From positions 107,732,688 through 107,796,687 of the forward strand of contig NC_086025.1 in the NCBI RefSeq assembly GCF_036323735.1: 64,000 nt of DNA, given 5' to 3'. Both the position numbers and the translations under genes were made by a program. Within the stretch, counting starts at the first letter, position 1. Each line of letters begins with the position of its first letter. The notes below the pieces were generated by a model that had not been told where the DNA came from, did not search any database, and saw nothing but the letters and a program-made list of their open reading frames with translations. This document shows positions 21,598-33,890 of the stretch, one piece after another. Origin of the DNA: Rattus norvegicus (taxonomy: Eukaryota > Chordata > Mammalia > Rodentia > Muridae).

Positions 21598-22032
21598 TGG
21601 TTTTTGTCTCTGAGACAAACTAGTTGAACAAATCACCCTGAAGGAGGAAAGACTTATTTGGGCTCATGGTTTCAGTTAATAGACAGCAGGCGTGGTTTTT
21701 TTCATGATAAGACAGAGTGTCAGGGTCAAGGCAGAGTATATCTAAGGAAAGCTGTAAACTTTATGCTGGCCATGAAGTAGAAGGTGAGAGAATAGGGTAC
21801 CTGGAGGAACAAGACACCACTCCAGGGCGTACCCCAGTGAGCTACAACTTCCAACCAGACCCCACCTCTTCCTCAATAATGTCACCCCAAAAATATAGTC
21901 ATCAAGAGATTAACACATTGAGGTCAGAACCCTTCACAGTCTAAATCTGTTCACTACCAAAGTCCCATTGGCTGTCAACCAAGCTGTTAACATGTGAGTC
22001 TACCTGGACATTTCAGATTCAAACCGCCATGG
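21598..22032 (+). mobile_element. diverged rodent RMER1-like repeat
   Basis: GAAGGAGGAAAGACTTATTT, GGCTCATGGTTTCAG, a CTGGCCATGAAGTAG segment, CAACTTCCAACCAGACCCCA and TGTGAGTCTACCTGG / TTCAGATTCAAACCGCCATG resemble in order the family at 12396 and 12810. Confidence 0.55.
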
Positions 22033-22784
22033 GTGGTCCCTGATTCTGAACCAGGAAATCCCCTGTTCCCCTAAACTTTGTCCTTAGCTGGGTTCTTGCT
22101 ATGATCCCAAGTCCTTATGGGAATTTTTCTACCTATAATTGAATCTTCTGTACAAAGTCACCTGCTTTGGGAAGAGGCATGACTTGCAATGGTCCGACAC
22201 CACCATGAGGCAGGTTCTCTAATTGAAATGGTAAACTGTGGTCTGGACACATCTTAGGGAAGCTATGGGCATCTATACTGAACAGGATGCTGCTGCTTCC
22301 CTGCCTTTCCCTCTAGGGTGGGTCTAAATAGTAGTGGTGACAGACACAGGAGCCTGGGAGTCCCTCCGCACTTGGCCGGCTTTAAGGCCATGCACCAGTG
22401 GGTTACCCTATTCCTGCCCTACCCATGTGGAGATCAAAGGCCACATTAAAGTGTCAGAAGCCCTAAGTGAGGCTCATTCCTACCTACGATGTAGTAGCTG
22501 TGGAAACTTAGTCACACATCCCACGTGCTGGAGCCTTAAATGGTCCACTGTCAAGTGGGGTCACAGTCTCAACACCCCGGGCCATCACAGGGATCCTGAC
22601 GTTAGAGTGAAGATCAGGGATCTCAAGTCCGGGGGAGCAGCTCATTCATGCTGAAAGCAGGACCCTTCCCAGGGACAGGAGCGGCTGCTCACCTCACCTC
22701 TGGGTCTGTTTTCTGGGGCAGGGAGCCACCTTGCTTGGCTACCTTCTCTTATTACTTCCTAGCATCTTCTACATACTTTAAAAA
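22033..22784. other. unique sequence, no gene seen
   Basis: Nothing recognisable as a gene or repeat. Confidence 0.45.
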
Positions 22785-22966
22785 CATTTTATTATTTGTT
22801 TTAATGTCACGAGCGCTCTGTCTGCATGTATACTTGCATGCCAGAAGAGGGTATCAGATCCCATTACAGATGGTCATGAGCCACCATGTGGTTGCTGGGA
22901 ATTGAACTCAGAACCTCTGGAAGAGCAGCCAGTGCTCTTGACCACTGAGCCATCTCTCCAGTCCCC
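22785..22966 (-). mobile_element. B2 SINE, antisense
   Basis: The reverse complement of B2: AGATCCCATTACAGATGGTC, GTTGCTGGGAATTGAACTCA, AGAGCAGCCAGTGCTCTTGA and CACTGAGCCATCTCTCCAGT. The T-rich left end (22785-22802) is its tail. B2s carry pol III promoters and some provide CTCF sites. Confidence 0.92.
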
Positions 22967-23365
22967 CCTTTCTTATATATTTTTTAAAAAGTTATTTCTT
23001 ATATATTTTTTAAAAAATATTTCTTTTATTTTTTGAAATTAAAATATAATTACGTCATTCCCCCCTCCCTTTCCTCCTATCCTCCTCTTCACTTTTTTTC
23101 TTCAAGTTCATGGTCTCACCTCAGTAAGTGTTACATGCATATGTATGTGTATGCATACATAATTGCACATATACATGCATATTCCTAAGTATAGAAATAC
23201 AGCCTGCCTAGTGTACATAGTTGTAGACTCTAATGTTACTTGTATGTATGTATTTAGGAACGACCATTTGGAATTTTATAACCAACTCTTCTCTGGGAAA
23301 GACCACTCCCACATGGTATTCCTTTGTTGCCTGTGCGTCTTTGTGTAAGGTTGTGCCCTAGCATC
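22967..23365 (-). mobile_element. older rodent L1 3'-end fragment, antisense
   Basis: T-rich reverse tail (22974-23036), AAATTAAAATATAATTACGT, pyrimidine-rich CCCCCCTCCCTTTCCTCC, ACATGCATATGTATGTG, AATGTTACTTGTATGTATGT and GACCATTTGGAATTTTATAA, in the order I associate with antisense Lx-type L1 3' UTRs. It could instead be another rodent repeat with the same tail. Confidence 0.5.
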
Positions 23366-26300
23366 CTTTCAAGGAGAAAGCTGTGCAGATTGAACAGCCA
23401 CAGCTCAGCCTTGACCTCTTCAGAGGGTCCCCATCCGTAGTGAGCTCTCCTTGTTCATGTTGTGGGACTTAGCTGCCAGCTGCGAGGGTAAGGGTTCCTG
23501 GGGCTTGCCCCGACTCTGAGGTGGAGGCATCATTGCCAAGGGCCAGGTGAGGGACTGCTGAGGTTGACTGTGTCTAGCGCTCTGGCATGGAGACTGGAAC
23601 CATGGGCAGGACTATGTTTAGCAAGCAAAGAAGTTGTCTCTGCTTCCTGGCTCATGATGCACGGCTCACGGGAGGATCAGAAGTGCTTTTTTAACCTCAG
23701 GTGAACTTGGAGTGAAAGAGAAATCCTGGAGGCATCTTTAGATATGTATGTCAGAGAGAGAGAGACATCCAGGGAGGCACTCAGAGGCTTCTGTTTTGGC
23801 TGTAGCAGGCTGGTTGCTGGTCTACATTGAAAGCACATCTCTAGGTAATGAGAAACCCACAATGGTTCTCTCGATTTCTTGTTCCACAGGATGATCTAGG
23901 AAGCCATGTTATCTCCACTAGAAATGCTTCTTTCTATGTTAACTTAGGTCTGCATTGCTCTCAGCTACTGGATTAAACTTGAGCAATGGTGTAGCCGCCG
24001 TGTCTTAGGAGTGTGCTCCATGTTCAGGACCAGCTAACTGGAAGCCAAGGAGATTGTTCTTGCCCATGGGTGGGTCTCATTCATCTAGTGGAAGGCCATG
24101 GGAGCAGGGTGGGTTTCTCTGAGGCTTATGTCTTTCCACGGCAGTATCAGCGCCCACCTGCCTGTCTTGCCTTGAAGATCTCAGACTTGCTGGTCCCACG
24201 ATCCTGTGGACCACCTGCTTGGGACAAATGTTGTCAGTGAACAAATGTGTCCTGCTGTTGACATCTCCGGAGAGATTGGGCTGCTGCAGCCTGCAGACTT
24301 GATGGTCACAACTCCATGCAGTTATAACTGTGTAGAAGGTTCCCATAGTCAGGCCTGGGGGCAGCCACTTCTATGGCCTTTTACACTCAGTGAGTGAACC
24401 AGGTGATGTGGACACTTAGGGAGGCTGGGAATGTAGCAGAGCCATGTGCACAGAGAGGGCATCGGAGGAGGAGGAGCATAAGAAATTCCACCCAGTGCAG
24501 TACCCAGTTCTTACTTTGCCACTCTCACAGTCAGGAGCCATTGGGGCTTGCCTGATGTGCAGGCTGCAGTGAGGACAGTATGGAGTGGCCTGCTTTTAAA
24601 GGAAGGCTCTCTGGGCTCAGGAGAGCCAGCTCTTCTAAGAAGGACCCTTTAGCTCTGCTCAAAGTCACACTGGCTGGGCTTTAAGCATCCGTGAATTTTC
24701 TGTATATCTCTTTCAGGCTTCCCATGCAAGGGAAGACATCTGGAAGGAATGTCCTATACATGGATGGAGAAGGCCATCTTGAAGTTCTAGGTTTCATAGA
24801 GACTTTGGTACTGGTCAGCCTCATGGTCAGTTTCTGCTCCAGGCTGGAGGTGGGGGTGGGGAGATGAATATTGAGTGCAGTCGAGCCAGGGCTGGAAACC
24901 CCTTTCTCACCAGAACACAAACCTGCTCAAGGTAGATGCCAGGGACATTTTGAGGGCTCATTCTTTCCTTGCCACTGCAGGTAGGGAAACTGAAAAGGAG
25001 GGGAGAAGAGGAAGAAAGGGGTGGGTGTGGGTGTAGTGGGGAGAGGGGGTGGTGCTGGACAGCAGCAGAGGGGCAGGCTAGCTTGGGGCTTGGGGCTTCA
25101 GGGAATGGTGGAGCAAGCTGGAGGCAAAAATGAGACAGTCTAGTGGCCTGTTCCTCTTCATGCAAACCCCTCTCTCTACCCTGCACCTATCTCATGATAT
25201 TCAGAGTCTTATGCACCCATAGAACCCCGAGGGGATTTCTGAGCACCCAAGCTGGGCAAGGAAAGACTGGGTGCTGTGACCTCCCACCCCATGGCCTACC
25301 CTTCATGACCACTTCGTCCTTCATGTAGAGAATGAACCCAGGGCATGGCCGGGACTTCAGGGAGCCTGCTCCAGCCCAGAGGACTCTCCTCCAGAGTTCA
25401 ATTAGGGTAGAGAGGCAGTAGGGCTTGCCTTAGCTCTGGAATGAGAGCCCCATTCTCTCTGTAGCCAGGGTCTTTCTGCCCAGGCCCCAGAGGGCCACTG
25501 GAACCTCTGAGGCATGTCACCTTAGACTCAGGTCTCCCAGTGCTTGTCAAGCTATTGGAATAGACTAGAAGAGTATCATCCTCAAGTCCTCTACTAGATC
25601 CTTCTTCACAGGGATGGGATTGCTGGGTATGGCTGTGTCCACTGTGACACACATGCCACACACTTTTGTCAAGCTTCTTCACAGTGCAGGAAGGACAGGG
25701 CTTCAAGGCCATCTCCTCATGTGGACCAGGGCAGGCATGCTGCCTACAGTGCTGGGGCCTAGGAAAAGATGAGGCCAGGGAAAATATAGTTGCTCTGGGC
25801 AATAGAGAACCTGGCTCTAGGGAAGATATCATCACAGGGCACGATGGTCGCCACTGGATCCCTCAGCAAAAGAAGGAGCTGGTGCATGGTGTAAGAGCAG
25901 CCACAGGGGCTACTGTGGCAGGAGACAGTTCCTGGAGCATAAGGACTTGATCCATCTGAGGTTCCAAGGAAGAACAAGAAGTACTCAGCCTGGGCTCCTG
26001 CACTGGGCCAGAGACGGCTGTCTATTCACAGTGTCAATGGTCAAGGGTACAGGTGGGACCCTACAGGTTCTGCATCCAATCTTGAGGCTTAGCACCTAAC
26101 CAAGTAATGCTGGAAAGAACCAGAGCTCCAGACACTGCTTTGACGTCTGCGTGGACCCTGGTCTAGGACCACATTCAACTGTGTAGGATCTGTGTGTCCT
26201 CGTGAGTCTCCAGAGGCAGTGAAAAGCATTTATCCAAACTAGAGGGAAACAGCCTCTGACAGGCCAGGCGATGTGAACCTCCACCCCACCCCCAAAACAA

Positions 26301-26727
26301 AACAAAACCAAACAAAACAGGGGCCACCTCTGCTTAAAGCTGTTTCTGATTTACTCCCCTGTCTTAGCTTGTTGGCGGGCCACTTTCTTTTACTTCCCAG
26401 AGGGCCTACACCACGCTTCTAAAATGTCTCTGTGGCATCGTTTACACCTACACAGGGCTCTGAGCACTGCTCTGGGTCCCTTGGATTAGGCAAGCAAGTC
26501 CCCTGTGCTCTTCCACCTCTTGTCTTCGTGGTCAGTCCTCTGGTCCTGCAGGAGCTCTCACAGCCAAGAGCCATTGCTTGCTCTGTCCTCTGACTCTCTA
26601 GGTCCTCTGTCCTGACATCGCAGGAGGGTTTGCACCCTGCACAATTCCAGCTACTCCAGACCTACATTAAAGTACCCAGAACCATGGGAACATCTTTAGC
26701 TGTAAAGTCCACGGACAACAGGGGTGC
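23366..26727. other. unique sequence, no gene seen
   Basis: 3.4 kb without a repeat I can name, apart from an A/C run (AAAACAAAACAAAACC) at about 26296-26320. GC-moderate. Open frames such as 25398-25835 (minus) lack domain features. Confidence 0.5.
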
Positions 26728-26932
26728 CCTCCCTCCTTCCCTCCCTCCTTCCCTTCCTCCCTCCCTCCTTCCCCTCCTCCCTCCCTTCCTTCCCTTCCAC
26801 TATCTGCCCATCCTTTCTTCCCTCTCTTCCTTCCTCCCTCAATTCCTCTCTTCTTCCCTCCCTCCATTCATCCTTCCTTCCCTCTTCCTCCCTCCCTCTC
26901 TTCCTCCCTCCCTCCTCCACCCCCACCTCCTT
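26728..26932 (+). repeat. (CCCT/CCTT)n polypyrimidine tract
   Basis: Around 200 bp of almost pure pyrimidines in CCTCCCTCCTTCC units with a few interruptions near 26800-26810 and 26840-26870. Frames across it are simple-sequence artefacts. Confidence 0.95.
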
Positions 26933-28603
26933 TTGCTATTCCTTCTCTCTGCTCTCTCTCCCTGCCACCTTCATATTCCCTGACATATTCTAGCAATTTC
27001 TTCAGTATTTGCAAAAGAAAGGAGGGCTGTGTTTAGGGGTGTGCTTCAGAGGAAGGTCTTCCTGACACTGGCAGCACCCTGTGGCTAGGTGCCACTGGTT
27101 TTAGGGGCATGGCATTTCTGCTCTGCCTCCCTCTCAGCCCCATGCGGCAGCAGCCCAGGGTGACAAAGGAAATCCACCTGCAAAGTGAGGGGGTGGCAGG
27201 CAGTCCCCAGGCCTCCCAGCCCTGAAAGCTCTTCTATTTATAACACCAGCCCCACGTCGGCAGTTGCTATTCAACTCAGGGGAAACTGCGAAATAGAATC
27301 CTGTAACAGAATTTATTCTTCCTGGTCCTCTTATGAAATCTCACCTAGAACACGATCTCTGAGTCCAGAGACATATCAGCGTCTCCTTACTGCTGGCCCA
27401 CCAGGACTTGTCACCTTCTGGGGTTGGCAAGGATGGGCCACCATTGGTGTTGTAGAGATCTATAGTTGCTCATCTTTAAGAAAGCAAAAGAATGCTGGGA
27501 TACAGGGCATGGTTGGACCACTCAGTGGACACTGTGGCATTATAGGGGAAGGTAGGTGGACTGGAGCTGGGCATTTACTATGAAGTTAACCTTTAGGATG
27601 AACCAGAGTGAGCTTGGGGCAGTGGTGTTCAGGGGACCTGCTTATCTTTTCTTAGGGGCATTCCTCTTCCTGCCCAAGAGACTGGTCCCTGGCTCCTGGC
27701 TCCTGGGCACCTCGGGTGCCCTTTCTCCGCCCCCTCCCCGAATCTTCTTTAGCCTTCCCTGTCCTCGGCCCATCATGCTGATCATACCCCAAACATTTTG
27801 CATCTATTTGGGGTTATGCTTTACTGGCCCTTCAACAAGTGTCTGTTAGCAGACCACACAAGTTGCTCCCAGAGCTCAGACCTTGGCCTGAGGTTAACCT
27901 TAGCCACAGTGGACTCAGGCTGAGCAGGTCTTGACATTGCTATAGTTGTGGAGCTTGTACTGACAATATAACCACTGAACCTTCTCTTCTCTGACAGCCC
28001 TCCGGGGCCCCCTGGAGCAGAGCCAGCCTTAAATGCAGACAATGGAGGCAGCCAGCTACCCACACAGCCTGCGACACAGCAGTATTTTTAGAACAACTTT
28101 CCCTCTGTTTCTCTTTGTAGGAACGAGGTGTGTGGACAACCAGGCTCCTCTCTGCGTGCTTCCTTGACGCACCACCACCCACTACAGGCTCCCAGGCACT
28201 AAGAGTGCCTAATCCCACTCTACCAGGGACACATAAATATAGAGGGCTCCTTGCCATGACGGTAGGGTCAGTTTGCAGTCCCAGAGGTTTCTAACTCCAC
28301 AGTCCAGTCCTTAGATCCAGGGAACTGGATCACATCCTCTCCTGAACACATAGTATCTATTGTCTCTATTGACATAGCCTGCTGCCCTGAAACCAGCATA
28401 GCCTTCAGAAAGAAGACAGTGTCGGCCATGATGTTCAGAGTGGTGTAGCTTTTCAAGACCCTGGGCAGGGTACCAAAGGCTTTGATGGAGGGCCCATGTC
28501 CATGAATACAGAGTAGCATCAAAGGAGTTTTAAGAGTGCCTGTGCCTGTCTTTGGGGTCTACCAGGGCTTTGGGCACACTGGAGTCCTCTCTCAAGACAC
28601 GGG
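26933..28603. other. unique sequence, no gene seen
   Basis: No clear repeat. The part at 27230-27330 (CTATTTATAACACC, CCCACGTCGGCAG, TGCGAAATAGAATCC) is AT-rich with CpGs and could be a weak conserved element. Confidence 0.4.
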
Positions 28604-28663
28604 TTATTTATTTATTTATTTGTTTGTTTGTTTGTTTGTTTGTTTATTTATTTATTTATTTAT
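28604..28663 (+). repeat. (TTTA)n(TTTG)n microsatellite
   Basis: TTTA units, then TTTG units, then TTTA units again, 60 bp. It lies at the T-rich side of an antisense B1-like fragment and probably grew from its poly-A tail. Confidence 0.93.
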
Positions 28664-28780
28664 AGACAGAGTTTCGTGAAGTTTTCCATAACAGCCTTGA
28701 ACTTACAATCTTCCTGTGCCATAAAGGCCCAGCTCCTTTTCTTTTGTCTGGACAGAGTTTCTTCTGTGCCGAGCTTTCCC
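28664..28780 (-). mobile_element. B1-like SINE fragment, antisense
   Basis: ATAGACAGAGTTTCGTGAAG, CAGCCTTGAACTTACAATCT and CCTGTGCCATAAAG follow the antisense B1 order (GACAGGGTTTC, CTTGAACTC), strongly diverged and short. Confidence 0.55.
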
Positions 28781-30920
28781 AGGTCCCATCCTAATGACAC
28801 CGGCAATGGTAAGAGTAACAGTGATGATGCCACTAGGCAGGGAGGGCTGGGGACGGCTGTGGTCCGTCATGTCAGACTCCCTGGAGAGCTCAGCGTGTAT
28901 TTTAAAGTGACTGAGATTGGCAGCACCTTGACTTCCTTGGTGGTAATGAGGCTGCTCAGGCTGCCCTTGGGAACCCAACAGGGGCCCTGAGGGCTGGGGT
29001 GTCAGGGGAAGGTGGTTCCTCATGGTCATCCTCTTCTCTGGCCCTCCTCTTGGACAACCACTTCTTCATCAGTGCTCAGATTGCAGGACTGGAGCATTAC
29101 AGACTGTTGCATGGATCTGCCATTCTTTGAGTACTTAAGGGGTGACTTGTATGTGCACAAGGCCTTGGAAGGTCTTGTCTGCTCTTGGTGGGAACCCTCC
29201 TCTTCCCACCAAACTGGTTACTGGGTCCCATGGACAGCAAGAAACCTGAGACTTCTACCTCGAAGATAGTAATGAAGGCAGAGAGACCAGAGGGAAAGAC
29301 TAGGCATATAAGGAGGAGGCTGCTGGAATCTTCTGAAGTCAGGATCTCCAGAATGACACATTTGTGAAAATTATGACCCAATTAGGCAGCGATAACCGCT
29401 GTCTATGACCATCTCATACGTAATCATTGGTAATTTTACTTGGAGATAAAGGCTGACTGATGGGGTGGGGCTGTATGTGGAGGGAGAAGGAGGGGGCACA
29501 GCTCTCTATTTCAGGCCTTTGGGGACCCACCGGTGAGTCAGGTATCAGCCTCCAGTGACACTGGCACCGTGGCTCCTGAGTCATGCCTTTTGTTGACGAT
29601 GCTTGGTTGGCTGGAAAGAGTGATCCAAAACATCCTTCGACTTCATCGTTTTCTCTTTGTCACCCTAGTTTCTACAGGAGGTACCATGGGGTCTCCCCAA
29701 GAAGTCAGGCAGGCATGTGTTCATCATTCCATGGGTCAGGTCTGTCCCTGGTTATGGTGTCCCTGATCCATATAGCCCACAGTACACATCTGCATTCCTT
29801 AGCCTTTTTGTTCCTTTTCCCGCACTGGGCTTTTGCACCTCAACTTCATTCCACCTCTGCCAGCTATTCCTTCTCCAAACTCTCTGACCCACCTGACACT
29901 TGGCAGTCCAGGTCAGTGCTTGGTGTCCACTTTGACCTTCTCCCTTGTCAGGTAAGACATACCCAGGATCCTGCAGGCCAGGAGCTCAGTCCTTCCTTCA
30001 CCTGCCACTGCCAACATAATGTCACTTCTTTCCTGTATTCACAAGACTAGTGGGGGTCAGGTGATTAAGCCCCGCCCCCATCACGAACCTGATCCTCCTG
30101 AGGCTGAGGTCTGACTGTCTTCTATTCTCTACACTGCTATCTTGTGCAAGCTGACTGGAGACTGGGTCCCACAGGCTGACTCCCAGCAATAGTTCCTCTC
30201 CTTACCTGTCATTTCCATTCCTACGGGCTTCTTGTGTGGTCTCCCTGGGACTATAAGGCCAGTCTTTGACATCCCCAATTCCTCCTAGGATTCCTCTGAA
30301 ACTCCAGGCACTTGTAGTGAACTGGGCTGGGTCAGAGCCTCATGTCTGCCTTTGCTCCTAAGCCCGGGAGAGGAATGCAGATGACTTGTATGGCTCTCTT
30401 GTTCCTCACAGCTTACGTTAACATTATCCATCCTTTTGACTGGACATCGGATTCAGGACATCAGATTCAGGATTTAGCCCTAGGAGGCCTGGAACTCTGT
30501 AAGCAGAAGTGTAGCCATGATCCTGGGGGAAATGGGGATACTTCCCCAATGTATAGGCTTGTATGGATGGTGTCACCACCCTGCCTTACAGAAGCCAGTG
30601 AGCTGTAGACCTGTGGCCGACTGAATCCTCATCTGGAGGAGTGGCGACAGCCAGCATGGCCCAGTATCCTGGGAGCCTCTGATTGGTGAGACAGCCATGA
30701 CTGTGATGACCCACCCATAGTAGCATTTCTTTCTGCCTTGTCAGCCCTCGAAGGCAGTGCAGCATAGCAGACAGGAAGCATTCTGGGCTCTGTGGAAAAG
30801 ATTCAGTTCTCCTAGCTCCCCAAACAGCCTGGCTCTATGGTAATGAGTGTGTAAGGCTGGACCAGTGACCAGGCCTTCATACACACAGACGTTTGGTGGA
30901 TATTGGTTGAGTCATTTGCT
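28781..30920. other. unique sequence, no gene seen
   Basis: Unique. 29370-29460 contains TAATCATTGGTAATTTTA and a GATAACCGC patch and is listed as a regulatory candidate. Plus-strand frames at 29533-30050 lack recognisable domains. Confidence 0.45.
29370..29460. promoter_or_regulatory. small homeodomain-rich candidate element
   Basis: ACCCAATTAGGCAGCGATAA and TACGTAATCATTGGTAATTT put several ATTA/TAAT cores, a GATA word and CpGs in 90 bp of unique sequence. Enhancer identity is inferred only. Confidence 0.22.
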
Positions 30921-31110
30921 CATACCTGCTCTCACGTAGCCCAGGTTGGCCTTGTGTGTGTTGTGTATTCAAGGGTGACCTTACTCCTCATCCTCCTACC
31001 TCCATGGTTACAGGTATGTGCCATCACTTGTGGTTTCTGGGATGTTGAGGCTCAAACCCATTGCTTTGTAAATGCTAAACGAACACCTAACTAAGACATA
31101 GCCTTAGACA
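30921..31110 (-). mobile_element. B4-type SINE (B1 + ID), antisense
   Basis: CTCACGTAGCCCAGGTTGGC and TTACAGGTATGTGCCATCAC are antisense B1; TTGAGGCTCAAACCCATTGC and AATGCTAAACGAACACC are antisense ID. The antisense B1-then-ID order identifies a B4. Confidence 0.75.
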
Positions 31111-31444
31111 CTTCCCACTGTTTTCTCTATGTGCTTCCTTCCCAGGCCATACAGGCAGGCAGTCTTCTCTCTCAGACCATCTCCAAGGCCCTCCTACCTC
31201 CACGAAAGGCTTTCCAGCACCCATACAAACATCAAAGACTCTTTGAGGTATCCATTGGGGGTTGCTTTCCTTCTTGAGATGGCAGATGCTGCTCTGGGTA
31301 GTGGTCTAGGGTCTCTCACAGAGCTCTCATCCCACTCCAGGCCTGTGGCTGCTCTAGGCTGAACCTTTTTGCCCTGGCCTGCTTAGAGAATGGACCAGTG
31401 AGAGATGGCTATGCTGATGCTGGCCAGGGGTGGAGGGAGGAGGG

Positions 31445-31560
31445 AAGATTAATTGGTTCTCATTAGCCTAGGAGTCAATTTGCAGACATTCGGTAAGAGC
31501 CCCTGTAAAGAAAGCTGTTGACAAATTGGAGTAGATTCAAACCAAACAGCGAGGCCCTTG
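31445..31560. promoter_or_regulatory. candidate conserved non-coding element
   Basis: AGATTAATTGGTTCTCATTA has overlapping homeodomain cores; GTCAATTTGCAG and GACAAATTGGAG follow in unique AT-rich sequence. Inferred from composition only. Confidence 0.22.
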
Positions 31561-32224
31561 AGGGACTGAGTAAGGCCTGGAGAGCAACAAGCTACAAGCG
31601 GTAGCTCATGGTCGATTGGATCTCACATAGGCCTCTATTGTGGGCATGAGGCTTACTTGCCTCAGCCCCATAGTGATATCTGGCCCTTCCAGTGCAGGAC
31701 TGCCTTTGTCAGGACCCAGGCCTCTCTCTTCTGGTTTCCAGTCTCTTCATCCATTAGCTAGGCATCCTGAGGCTGAAAGGGTTTCTGGGTAAGAGCAGAC
31801 AGTCCCATCTGTTTCTGGATTCAGCTGCTGCAACCCTGGATCCTGGGCAAGCCTCTTGTCTCTGCACACCTATTGCAGTGTGTGTAGCTAGTTAACACAT
31901 GGCGGCAAACCAGAGGAAAACAGGCGAGGGGTTCCAACCCACAAACCCCTCTGAGCACACTGCTCTGTCCAAAGGCTAGGGAGCTAGTGAGGCTTGTCTG
32001 AACCTTGAGCTGGGTTTTGAGGAGTAGATAGTAGTTTCCTTGATGCTAATTTCGGGTGGAGGGAACAGCATTGGACCAGGCACAGGGAAGCAGGTGTAGT
32101 AAGTGATGGGGTGCTGGGTTGATATGAGAGAGAGTTTAGGTTTGGTGTGGCCTGGGAGTCTCTCTCCCACTGTTCAGAGTAGCAGGTGAGTGCCTGGGCA
32201 TCCTGGTGGCCTGCCAATTCCCCA

Positions 32225-32535
32225 GGGCTTCCGGCCAGCCCCACCCTGCGGAGCTGTCTGGCCCGGTGTGAAAATGAAGATTGATCATGGCGGAAAGGCA
32301 GCCTGGCCGCAGAGCCAGCCGGGAGTTGCAGAAACACCGGGCTTCATTATTATTTTAAGTGTTACTCAGCTGCTCTATTGAATTCTCCAAGTCAGGAAAA
32401 ATTCTGGCGAGATAAGAAGTTGACATTTTCAGACGCAGCAGCGAGAACTGTGCAGGCGGCGAGGACAGCGCGAAGCGCCTGCTTGGCATGAGAATGTCCC
32501 AGCCCACTGCAACCACCCACAGCCATACAGGCGCA
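32225..32535. promoter_or_regulatory. CpG-rich candidate regulatory element
   Basis: I count about 16 CpGs in roughly 310 bp, far denser than the neighbourhood (for example GGCGGCGAGGACAGCGCGAA near 32455). In the middle lies an AT-rich core, TTCATTATTATTTTAAGTG, with GGCGAGATAAG (GATA word). CpG retention in rodent DNA suggests low germline methylation, as at promoters or some enhancers. No transcript is evident. Confidence 0.35.
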
Positions 32536-33590
32536 TGCACAGGCATGCTGACTCAGGACAAGGGAACCCAGCCAACCGGGGGTGGGGGCAGAGGGGAGGA
32601 AAAGGGGGGAGGCTGCTCCTGAGAAAAACCACTGGAGACCTCTCCTTCCCTCTACCTTCCCTTACCCTGTCCGCCTCTCTGCCTTCTTCTGCTGAGTACC
32701 TACTATATGCTGGGCTGGGGTGCACACTAGCTCAGCGTAGGGCTCTTTCCGTTTGCCTCAGAGTTACGGTGAAGACCGTAAGCTGTCACCGTGGAGTAGT
32801 GTGCGCATGAACAAGGTCAAGTAGAGCCCAGGGGAGGAGCTAGCTGAGAGTCCTTCCGGGCCTGACTCCTGAATGCCTCTGAGGTTACTGGCCTGGAGCG
32901 AAGCAGGTGTTGAGTTTATGTTCAGTGTCTGTTTGTTAAACCCAGGATCACAGTACACGTGAGAAAGAAATAGACAGCTCTTTCTGGGGAGCTACATAGG
33001 AATTTCTGTACTGACCTTAAGGGACTTAGGACTATAGAGTTTTCTGAAGGGAAAATATCTCATTGTCTTCTGTGAAGGCCATGGCTGGGGGCAAAGGACT
33101 TGATGGGATGGCCCAGTCAATATGGCCAAAGGACAGAGGAAGAGACAGCGGTAAGAAGTGGAGGCCAAGGTCCCAGCCATATCCTCGGATGGGTTTGAAT
33201 GTGAGTCCTCCGTGAAAGAATGACAAGATTTTAGACACACACAAGATTGTCCCAGTCCTGTGGTGGGAAGGTCCTGAGTTCATCTCACCTGCACATGAAC
33301 TCCAGGAAATTATTGTCCCAGAATGGGCTGAGTGTAGATATTTGTCTTAGGGTCACCACCTGCCCCTGTGGCCCCCTCCTTCACACAGGCACACTTAGGG
33401 GTGCAGACAAACAAGCACAGGTGCACCCACACAGACATACTCATGAGCAAGCCTGCAGGGGCTGGTCCCTCTTCATCCTTCCAGGCTTCACAGGACAGAG
33501 CTGTCTGCACGCCTGGGCTTCACCTCTCCTCTGTAAACCCATATGTAACAGTTGTGTCTGGAACGCTCCTCAAAGGCCCGTCCATATACT

Positions 33591-33890
33591 AACTTAGTCA
33601 TAGCCAGTAACATTGGAGGGCTGAACCTTTCGGAAGTGGGGCTTGGTGGAAGGAGGTTAAGTCATTGGCGCCCCCTTGAAGAAAGTATGGAGAACCTACC
33701 CTCTCTCAGCTTCCCTGCTCCTAAGAGGTAAACAGTCCTTCTCTGTCACCATTATACACTATGCTGCCATAGACCCCAAAGCAACAGGGCCTGGTGACCA
33801 CGGAATCTCTGAAACTGAGAGGCAAAGCTTTTCTTCCTCTCTGCTCTTTACCTCAGGTGTTTGGTCTTAGCTACAGAAAACTGACAAGAA
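33591..33890 (+). mobile_element. diverged rodent URR1-like repeat
   Basis: Order of AGTAACATTGGAGGGCTGAA, AAGTGGGGCTTGG, CTGCCATAGACCCCAAAGCA and AAACTGAGAGGCAAAGC parallels the copy at 62985. It ends TAGCTACAGAAAACTGACAAGA. Confidence 0.5.
33668..33676 (-). promoter_or_regulatory. CTCF-like core in a repeat
   Basis: On the minus strand the core reads AGGGGGCGC, the central part of the CTCF consensus; flanks fit only partly. It lies inside a diverged repeat. Confidence 0.2.

Larger units (their letters stand above)
31111..33590. other. unique sequence with regulatory-looking patches
   Basis: No repeat I recognise. Two patches stand out: 31445-31560 (ATTAATTGG, CATTAGCCTAGG, GTCAATTTGCAG) and the CpG-rich block at 32225-32535. 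No coding gene seen. Confidence 0.45.
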
